Source: JBJFCE01 sp964437825 (GTDB taxonomy: Bacteria; Bacillota; Clostridia; Lachnospirales; Lachnospiraceae). Taken from it: 10,281 bases of DNA. This document shows, one piece after another, positions 4,174-10,281 of this stretch. A program made the position numbers and the translations under genes. How positions within the stretch are numbered: position 1 is the first letter of the stretch; each line of letters opens with the position of its first letter. Location of the stretch: the NCBI GenBank assembly GCA_964437825.1, contig CAYTIH010000070.1, forward strand, positions 1 through 10,281, in the 5' to 3' direction. The notes under the pieces were generated by a model. That model worked only from the letters and a program-made list of their open reading frames with translations, made no database searches and was not told the DNA's origin.

Positions 4174-7100
4174 GAGAAAAAAAACAGGGAAAGAGAATAC
4201 TGAGTCTGCTGCTTATCTTTGTATTAAGCATGAGTATGTGGACGGGAGATGTCTGTACCGTCAGGGCGGAAAGAACGGACATAATAGGAGACGAGGAAAC
4301 TGAAGACGAGGAAGAGGAAGAAGAAACCGAGGAAGAGGAAGACGAGGAAGAGGAAGAAGAAACCGAAGAAGAAATGGACGAAATCGCCGGAACGATTTTT
4401 GACGCTTTATATCCGGATGTGCAGTCAGCATTTCTGGACAGGCTGGATCAGTTGGAAACGGAACCGGAAGAAGATACCGATGACGCGGACACCTTCATGA
4501 GTGCCTTTTACGAGGCGGCCTGTTACCTGTCCGAGCAGGTGGCGGCGGACGCACTGGACGCTGCAAAGGAGCAATATACGGAGCTGAAAAACGAGAAGAT
4601 ATACGGAAAGGTATATGACCTTCTTCTGGCAAAACTGTATAATGACTTTTTCCCCCATGAGGGGGGGTATGGCATTGCCATGGTGTCGGAGGGAGATAGT
4701 GAAGACGACTCCAGAACGCAAAAGGTTGATTTACTTGCAACATCAAAGTTTCATGAGCAGATTGAAGCAGATACAAAGGTGACAGTAAAAGTTGGCAGTC
4801 AGGAAACAGAATATAACAATTTGGCAGCCATCGACTTATCCGGCGTAGATTCAAACAACGAAGTCACCTTTACCATTGCGACGACTTATACGGTCCTATA
4901 TGGACGCACTGATAACGATGGTGACGTGCTTGATGACTATCCGCTGGAAAAAAGAGATTTAATCGCAGGCGATTATTTTACCATATCAGGAATTCCGAAT
5001 GAGTTACTACAGTTATCCGGGGAGCTTTCTGACGTCTCGATGACTGTGGATGGCAAAGATGAGGTAACCATACTCAAGGTGAGTCGTAACGAAAGTAATG
5101 GGGAGATTACATATACTTTTACAGATGCCATCGCAAACTATTATAATATTACTTTTAATGCATCCATGGAGTTTACATTAAAGAAAGAAGCTTTAGGGGA
5201 CGCGGTGACGGATGTCACGTTAAGCCTTCCGGGAGGCAAGCTTAATATAAAATTGCCTCCAAAAGCATCTGCCTTCCCGAATCAAATAGAAAAAACAGGG
5301 GTGTATGATCCGGATAAGCATACCATTACATGGACGATTTCAATTACTCCGGCTAACAGACAACTGGGCGGATATACCCTGGAAGATGTTTTTGATACAA
5401 CGTATCAGGAGCTTGTAAGCGTAAAATGGGCCGGAAATACGCTTTACGAAGCGGAAACAGGGAACGCAGAGGATCCCAATCTTACAGTGACAGATACGCC
5501 TGCTTCTGAGGAACAGTCTGCGAAAACGACAATATCTTATACCTTTGGAGATTCTGTCAAGACATCAGACAACAACGTATTTGTGGTGACAACGCGCCTC
5601 AATGATAAAGCGGAAATGGCATTGCTGAATCAGGCTTTAGCACTGTCGACCACGGGAAACGCCTTTTCGCAACTTTCCAATCAAGCGACCCTGACATCGC
5701 CAGCGGACGGGGATAACGAGCAAACAACATTTTCTTCAGAGAAAAAGGTTGACATACCAACTCCCGCCAAGCCTGAGGTCACGAAAGACTATGAGCAGAT
5801 TTCCGCAGATGTAATCCGCTGGAAGATTACGGTCAACCCCGGAGGGGCCCGTATCTGGAAGGCAGTCGTAACGGACACGCTGGATTCGAGGCTGTCGCTG
5901 ATAGAAGGCACGGTTCGGGTGAGCGGTCAACAAATCACGGCAGAACAGAACGAACAAGTTTATTACACCTATCCTTACACAGACAATAGCACGAACACGG
6001 AGAATGGGGAGACTTCAGAAAGTGAGGCGGGAAACGGGAACACACTGGCGGTTACTTTCACCGACGGATATTTGGCAAATCAGACCATCGAATTAACCTT
6101 TGAAACCACAATTGACAAAAACGACGATTATACTAACGGAAGCCAGGAGATTCAAAATGCGGCGGACATTCTCTGTTATTTCCCTGATTATAGTGCTGAA
6201 GGTGACGATTATATTGCATGGGAGACCGGCACGATAGAAACGGCTGAACTGGCGGAACTTATGCTGACGAAGGAATATGCCGGCTTTGACAATACTGACG
6301 GTATGATTACCTGGAAGCTGAAACCTTCCTATGCCGGCGCGAGTGCGTTTGATACGGTGACGATTACGGATTATGTGGGAAAGAAATATAATAGTACCAG
6401 TGGGTCGGCACAAGCAGCAGGTGATCATCAGACTTTAAGTGGAGACACGGCGAATGTGCAGGTATGGCTGGAAGCCAGTGGTGCAGAGCCCGAAAGGCAG
6501 CTGACGGAAGGAGCAGACTATAGCTGTGAAATTGATACTGACAACAATACCCTTACCATAACATTTCCGGGAAACACTTCAGAAAACGGCGAATCGTCAA
6601 CTGCTCTTACTACCGATATGCTCAACCGGATTTATATTACCTATCAGACCCATGCGGACAACTGGGGCGTATCTGCCACAGAGCAGACTTATTATAATAC
6701 GGCATTTATGCAGATAACAAGTGGAGAAAATACGTTGACCTCCGCATACGACGATGCCTCAAGAAGCCTGACGAATCATATGATTACCAAGAATGCCGTA
6801 TCCTATTACGATAATGAAGACGGCAAAAGCGGTTTCTGCTATACGATGTATGTAAACAACGATAAGGTGAAGCTGAGCAGCGCGGTTCTGGAGGATGATT
6901 TAACTCAGTTAAATAATGAATCGACCAGTGGGGCAAAGCTGATTCTGGAGAAGGTGACAATATCGGAAAATGGCGGAGCTGCAGAAACGATAGTCTTGCA
7001 TCAGCCGGCAGCAGGAGAGAATATAACATATACATATACCTATACGGGAGATGAGAATACCTTAGGCATATTGCGGTTGGATTTAAGCAACTTTGTGAAG

Positions 7101-9164
7101 GCGGGAGAGTCGGTTACGGTTACTGTGTATGTGATGATTGATAACAGCGGGGAATTTTTTAAGAAAAACGGTACGATTTTCGCTGAGAATACAGCTTCCG
7201 TAAAGACTGAACTAGAGAACGGTAGCAGCGGGCAATTTACCGCGTCCGGCGGCGGACCGAACCAGGGGCAAATCACAAATAAGCTGGTGAATAAAACGTT
7301 TTCTTCTGTTGATACTGAGAACAGAGCCATTACTTATACCATTCAGATTAATCCCAGGGCGGCGGCTATGGGCACGGTTGTCTTAACGGACACACTGACG
7401 GATGAAAACGTAGAATATGATGATGAATCATTCCATCTTTATCATGGAATATATGATGAAACGGGGAATTTCAAAAAGGGTACCGAAGCAGAGGACGACA
7501 AGTGGAACTTTTCCCTTCAGAATAATGCCGATGGAAGCGCACAGGCGGATATCACGATTTATTCCTGCACAGAGCCATATATCCTGGAATATACCGTATT
7601 GGCGCTGGACAACGCAAGCGGCATGATTACAAACAGAGTGGAGCTTTCCGCAGATGGAGTCTCTGATTATTCATCCGTATCCCAACAGTTTGCCTTCGCG
7701 GGAAGCGGGACCGCCAGCATGCTTGTCAGTATTACCGTGAAAAAGATGTATCAGGATCCGGTTACAGGAGAGGAAAAGCCGCTTGCGGGCGCAGTCTTTG
7801 TTTTGCGGAAACAGAACGGGAAGATAAAAACGGCGGTTACAAATAGTGATGGAGTGGCCGTGTTTAAAGCACTTGCGAAGAATCAAACGTACTGGATTCG
7901 GGAATCGGAAGCACCGGAAGGCTATGAAATAACGGAACAAGGTGAACGCGAGATACAAATTAACGGAACTGACGAAACTGTCGTTTTTTACAATACGCGT
8001 TCCACAGGCACTGTCGAATTTACCAAAACAGATAGCAGCGAAACCCGTAAGGGCTTAGTCGGCGCAGAGTTTCTGCTGTATTACGAGGAGAACGGTACCA
8101 CCATGCTCGCCAGGACACAAAAAAGCGGCGATGGCATCTATCAGTTTACAGAACTGGCGGATACGGCAAATGATGTGGAAGCGGATCGACAGAAAGCCGG
8201 AGACCTGATAACCTCCGGGACGGCCGGCAGAGTGAAAGTGACGGATCTGCCCTGGGGAGCAGGCAGTTATTATTTCGTGGAGATACAGGCTCCCACAGGA
8301 TATCAGGCGGACAGCACGAAGCGGTACAGATTTTATGTCAGACCGGGAAGCGAGTCTGCAAACACAGTACAGGTGTCTTATGACACTGGTGAGAGTTCTT
8401 CCGATACTGACGGCCATTTTACGGAAGGGACAAATGGCTGCCTGATTACGAATAGTGTGTACCAATTCTCCCTGCTGATACAAGATACGGACGGGAATCC
8501 GATGAATGGCGTTACCGTTGAATTTTATGAGGATGAAAACTGTACAACACCGGTAACATTTCCAACGGGCACGGCGTTTTTGACCGGTGCGGACGGAAAA
8601 GTGACTATTGTTGACAGCCGGAGTGCAGGAGACATAGCAGAATATTATCTGAAAATCGGGGGCCGCTTTTCGGATGGAAGCAGTTTCAGTGTTGAACCGC
8701 TCGGCGTTCAATTTTCTGACGGCAGTACCTATGTGATGATTGTTATGAAAAACGAGGATGGAAATTATATACTCCAGAGCTTTGATTACATTACTGACGA
8801 GAGCACTGGAGGAGAGAACCCTGCCGAGGAGAATACGGCTTCGGGGTCTTCTTCCGGCAGCAGCGGCAGCGGGAAAGAGGGCTCAGGCGGCGGAAATGAT
8901 AATGGCAGCGGGAAAGAGAGTTCCGGCGGCGGAAATGATGATGGCAGCGAGGCAGGGGACTCTGTAACATCTGGCCAGCAGCTTCCGGATACGGCTGCGG
9001 AGAGTGAAACGGGAAGCAGTGAGAAGGGGCGTAACGTGAAGACGGGGGATCGGACGCCGATTGTGTCTGGCATGGTTCTGGCGGCGGCGGCATTAGGCCT
9101 CTTTATATGGCTGACTGTTCTGCTGAAAAAGAAAAAGAAGGCGTTGCACAATGAAAAAGATTAG
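4170..9164 (+). CDS. Large sortase-anchored surface adhesin with serial isopeptide (Cna-type) domains
   Basis: This is a 1664-residue secreted wall protein. Order: signal peptide 1-33 (basic start, LLLIFVLSMSM core, likely cut after VRA); acidic tract 41-71; probably helical stretch 72-155; N-terminal beta domain about 185-365; five Ig-like Cna-A-type domains starting near 371, 532, 692, 868 and 1036, each with a (W/Y)xIxxxP-like strand and VxDxL-like motif; two SpaA/Cna-B domains at about 1185-1277 and 1279-1430 (E-boxes RESEAPEGY and VEIQAPTGY); a degenerate Cna-B-like domain at 1431-1545; and a Ser/Gly linker. The C-terminus has VKTGD at 1623-1627, a membrane helix at about 1631-1652 and KKKKK. 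LPDTA at 1605-1609 is a second possible sortase site. I see no canonical LPxTG and no obvious pilin YPKN-type Lys motif, so a monomeric or tip adhesin is likelier than a pilus backbone. The ligand is unknown. The sortase gene follows 64 bases later. Confidence 0.93.
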   Translation: MREKKQGKRILSLLLIFVLSMSMWTGDVCTVRAERTDIIGDEETEDEEEEEETEEEEDEEEEEETEEEMDEIAGTIFDALYPDVQSAFLDRLDQLETEPEEDTDDADTFMSAFYEAACYLSEQVAADALDAAKEQYTELKNEKIYGKVYDLLLAKLYNDFFPHEGGYGIAMVSEGDSEDDSRTQKVDLLATSKFHEQIEADTKVTVKVGSQETEYNNLAAIDLSGVDSNNEVTFTIATTYTVLYGRTDNDGDVLDDYPLEKRDLIAGDYFTISGIPNELLQLSGELSDVSMTVDGKDEVTILKVSRNESNGEITYTFTDAIANYYNITFNASMEFTLKKEALGDAVTDVTLSLPGGKLNIKLPPKASAFPNQIEKTGVYDPDKHTITWTISITPANRQLGGYTLEDVFDTTYQELVSVKWAGNTLYEAETGNAEDPNLTVTDTPASEEQSAKTTISYTFGDSVKTSDNNVFVVTTRLNDKAEMALLNQALALSTTGNAFSQLSNQATLTSPADGDNEQTTFSSEKKVDIPTPAKPEVTKDYEQISADVIRWKITVNPGGARIWKAVVTDTLDSRLSLIEGTVRVSGQQITAEQNEQVYYTYPYTDNSTNTENGETSESEAGNGNTLAVTFTDGYLANQTIELTFETTIDKNDDYTNGSQEIQNAADILCYFPDYSAEGDDYIAWETGTIETAELAELMLTKEYAGFDNTDGMITWKLKPSYAGASAFDTVTITDYVGKKYNSTSGSAQAAGDHQTLSGDTANVQVWLEASGAEPERQLTEGADYSCEIDTDNNTLTITFPGNTSENGESSTALTTDMLNRIYITYQTHADNWGVSATEQTYYNTAFMQITSGENTLTSAYDDASRSLTNHMITKNAVSYYDNEDGKSGFCYTMYVNNDKVKLSSAVLEDDLTQLNNESTSGAKLILEKVTISENGGAAETIVLHQPAAGENITYTYTYTGDENTLGILRLDLSNFVKAGESVTVTVYVMIDNSGEFFKKNGTIFAENTASVKTELENGSSGQFTASGGGPNQGQITNKLVNKTFSSVDTENRAITYTIQINPRAAAMGTVVLTDTLTDENVEYDDESFHLYHGIYDETGNFKKGTEAEDDKWNFSLQNNADGSAQADITIYSCTEPYILEYTVLALDNASGMITNRVELSADGVSDYSSVSQQFAFAGSGTASMLVSITVKKMYQDPVTGEEKPLAGAVFVLRKQNGKIKTAVTNSDGVAVFKALAKNQTYWIRESEAPEGYEITEQGEREIQINGTDETVVFYNTRSTGTVEFTKTDSSETRKGLVGAEFLLYYEENGTTMLARTQKSGDGIYQFTELADTANDVEADRQKAGDLITSGTAGRVKVTDLPWGAGSYYFVEIQAPTGYQADSTKRYRFYVRPGSESANTVQVSYDTGESSSDTDGHFTEGTNGCLITNSVYQFSLLIQDTDGNPMNGVTVEFYEDENCTTPVTFPTGTAFLTGADGKVTIVDSRSAGDIAEYYLKIGGRFSDGSSFSVEPLGVQFSDGSTYVMIVMKNEDGNYILQSFDYITDESTGGENPAEENTASGSSSGSSGSGKEGSGGGNDNGSGKESSGGGNDDGSEAGDSVTSGQQLPDTAAESETGSSEKGRNVKTGDRTPIVSGMVLAAAALGLFIWLTVLLKKKKKALHNEKD
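4305..4376 (+). repeat. 36-bp tandem duplication coding the acidic tract
   Basis: Two 36-bp units (4305-4340 and 4341-4376) are nearly identical and code for DEEEEEETEEEE and DEEEEEETEEEM. The tract follows the signal peptide and makes a highly negative, probably disordered segment. In-frame purine-rich repeats of this kind can change length by slippage. Confidence 0.85.
8865..8942 (+). repeat. 39-bp tandem duplication in the Ser/Gly wall-spanning linker
   Basis: Two 39-bp units (8865-8903, 8904-8942) code for GSGKEGSGGGNDN and GSGKESSGGGNDD, followed by a partial third copy (GSE). They lie between the last folded domain and the sorting signal, where surface proteins usually carry a flexible wall-spanning spacer. 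Confidence 0.85.
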
Positions 9165-9212
9165 AAAACACTGATGGAAGCGCAGAAGCCCCATGCAGCA
9201 TGAAATGATGAC

Positions 9213-9220
9213 AGGGGAGG
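9213..9220 (+). promoter_or_regulatory. Ribosome binding site that fixes the sortase start
   Basis: AGGGGAGG lies 8 bases before ATG 9229. The longer reading from ATG 9193 would place this site inside the gene and has no comparable site of its own. Confidence 0.8.
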
Positions 9221-9228
9221 CGAACGGC

Positions 9229-10017
9229 ATGAAACGATGGACGGCTATGACGGCGCAGGAGAAAAGCATCGGTATCTTACAGCTTGCAAGAGCCGCTGCG
9301 GCAATTCTGTTTCTGGCGATGATAGCAATGCTGGGATATCACGGATATGAATACTGGCAGGGGAAGCAGATTTATGAAAGCATCCGTGTGGAGGCGTACG
9401 GCGGCGGAGATGCCGTAAGGGCGGACAACGGCGTGCCGTCAGAAGAGGAAATCCCGGCGGACGGGGCGCAGATTGACTTTGCAGCCCTGTACGCCATGAA
9501 TCCGGACTGTGTGGCGTGGATTAGAGGATGCGATGGCAGCATAGACTATCCTGTGGTGCTTTCCGGGGACGATGGCTATTACCTGACCCACACCATAGAC
9601 GGCCGGGAGAACAAGGCAGGCAGTATTTTCGTGGACCAGTATACGGAAGCGCCCTTCGAGCAGTTCCAGACAATCCTTTATGGACACAACAGGAAGGACG
9701 GCAGCATGTTTCACAGTCTGTTGAATTACCGGGAGGAAGCTTACTGGGAGAATCACCAGACCATTACCGTGTATCTGGAGGGAGAGACGAGGGAGTACCG
9801 GATTTTTTCGGCGTATTATCAGAATTATGAGACGCTGCCGGTCTATCAGGATGTTGAGACGCAGGAGCAGAGACAGGCTTATCTGGATACGGCGTTTGCC
9901 ATGTCACTCTATGACACACAGGTGGAGGTGGATACGGATGACCGGCTGCTGATTCTGATTACCTGTGAATACAGCGGCAAAGGGTATCGGATGGTGGTCT
10001 GCGCTGTACAATGTTAA
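9229..10017 (+). CDS. srtB: Class B sortase, probably dedicated to the adjacent adhesin
   Basis: Sortases are membrane-bound cysteine transpeptidases that cut a C-terminal sorting signal and link the protein to peptidoglycan or to another pilin. The 262-residue product has one N-terminal membrane helix (about 21-39, type II orientation), then a class B catalytic domain from about 82: DFAALYAMNPDCVAWI, IDYPVV, GSIFVD, the catalytic His153 in YGHN, FHSLLNY, catalytic Cys246 in LITCEY, and Arg254 in GKGYR. All three catalytic residues are present. The SrtB-type helix between the His and Cys regions (about 208-228) supports class B over A or C. ATG 9229 is chosen because AGGGGAGG precedes it by 8 bases. 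It lies 64 bases after the adhesin, on the same strand, with no terminator between, so the two form an operon. The recognised motif is unknown; VKTGD or LPDTA are candidates. Confidence 0.93.
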   Translation: MKRWTAMTAQEKSIGILQLARAAAAILFLAMIAMLGYHGYEYWQGKQIYESIRVEAYGGGDAVRADNGVPSEEEIPADGAQIDFAALYAMNPDCVAWIRGCDGSIDYPVVLSGDDGYYLTHTIDGRENKAGSIFVDQYTEAPFEQFQTILYGHNRKDGSMFHSLLNYREEAYWENHQTITVYLEGETREYRIFSAYYQNYETLPVYQDVETQEQRQAYLDTAFAMSLYDTQVEVDTDDRLLILITCEYSGKGYRMVVCAVQC

Positions 10018-10114
10018 AAGGAAAAGGATATACACGATGGCAAAAATAAAAGCCAAGAAAAGTATTTTGAATTGAAAGAACAGTCTTCAAAGGTCTTGGA
10101 ATGTTGCGAAATAT
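10018..10114. other. Gap after the sortase gene with a 12-codon mini-ORF
   Basis: ATG 10037 opens a 12-codon ORF (MAKIKAKKSILN) ending at 10075. AAGG motifs at 10018-10021 and 10024-10027 lie 15 and 9 bases upstream of it. It may be the stump of a lost third gene or may be chance. No terminator is visible after the sortase gene. Base composition becomes clearly more AT-rich here. Confidence 0.3.
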
Positions 10115-10281
10115 ATGAATTTGTTAAAACATGGCGATACCATTGGGATTATATCACCAGGTTGGGCAGCAAATCAAAATGATTATGAAAAGTACGCAAA
10201 AGGCATTGAAAGATTGGGATTTCACGTCAAATTCGGCAAAAATATTTATAAAGACACTTATAAATATACTGCAAGTGTAGC
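10115..10281 (+). CDS. S66-family LD-carboxypeptidase (LdcA/MccF-like), 3'-truncated by the window edge
   Basis: S66 serine peptidases trim tetrapeptides to tripeptides in peptidoglycan recycling (LdcA) or cleave microcin C-type compounds (MccF). Only the first 55 residues are visible. They match the family's N-terminus: LKHGDTIGIISPG at residues 4-16, then YAKGIERLGFHVKFGKN at 26-42, then a Tyr-rich stretch where relatives have a G-x-x-A-G-x-D-xx-R-like segment. The nucleophile elbow and the other catalytic residues lie beyond the edge. ATG 10115 is chosen because the family usually starts 3-5 residues before the GDTIGI motif, although the ribosome binding site is poor. Codon use is more AT-rich than in the adhesin-sortase operon. 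The family call is good for a fragment; the subfamily is open. Confidence 0.75.
   Translation, partial: MNLLKHGDTIGIISPGWAANQNDYEKYAKGIERLGFHVKFGKNIYKDTYKYTASV

Noticed and set aside
4510..4530. ACYLSEQ in the adhesin as a Cys-Gln thioester motif
   Set aside because: Thioester domains need a specific fold with the Cys and Gln far apart. This lies in a short probably helical stretch, and the resemblance is chance.
8055..8711. Long minus-strand ORF opposite the adhesin (218 codons)
   Set aside because: It is a shadow of the adhesin frame, with no ribosome binding site and no recognisable domain. The adhesin frame is supported by its motifs.
10018..10179. Frame continuing after the sortase TAA stop (KEKDIHDGKNKSQEKYF and on)
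   Set aside because: It has no start codon, overlaps the S66 peptidase in another frame and adds nothing that sortases carry. The sortase already ends normally just after its catalytic Arg region.

Overview
The window looks like chromosome of an anaerobic, spore-forming Gram-positive bacterium of the class Clostridia, most probably a Lachnospiraceae-type gut organism. The reasons are a SpoVAC protein, a coat-F-like spore protein typical of that group, sigma-G-like promoters, AAGGAG-type ribosome binding sites, a class B sortase with a surface protein made of Cna-type domains, and moderate GC content. The species cannot be named from the sequence alone.

Layout. (1) 1-2125 is a metal-efflux unit: the 3' part of a P1B-type Zn/Cd/Pb ATPase followed by an ArsR/SmtB repressor, closed by a strong terminator. 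(2) 2155-3392 holds two spore genes, spoVAC and a ferritin-like coat-F-type gene. Each has its own sigma-G-like promoter, and a terminator closes the pair. (3) 3393-4169 is non-coding or decayed. It contains a tandem repeat array that runs directly into a sigma-A promoter, a broken IS3-family transposase on the minus strand with an internal deletion, and a hairpin-rich leader holding a possible 47-codon ORF that overlaps the next gene by ATGA. (4) 4170-10017 is a surface module: a 1664-residue wall-anchored adhesin and a dedicated class B sortase. (5) From 10115 begins an AT-rich S66-family LD-carboxypeptidase gene cut by the window end.

How the parts work together. The ATPase exports toxic divalent metal and the ArsR protein probably senses that metal and controls the unit. 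The two spore genes should be made in the forespore. The adhesin is secreted, probably stiffened by up to seven intramolecular isopeptide bonds, and anchored by the neighbouring sortase through an unusual sorting signal. The only clear plus-strand housekeeping promoter upstream of the adhesin lies 545 bases away, next to the tandem repeats and across the IS remnant. A long structured leader may therefore control adhesin production.

The most interesting parts are the repeat-flanked promoter plus structured leader in front of the adhesin, the row of five Lys-Asp-Asn and two Lys-Glu-Asn crosslinking triads, and a coat-type protein with a complete di-iron ligand pattern behind a forespore promoter.
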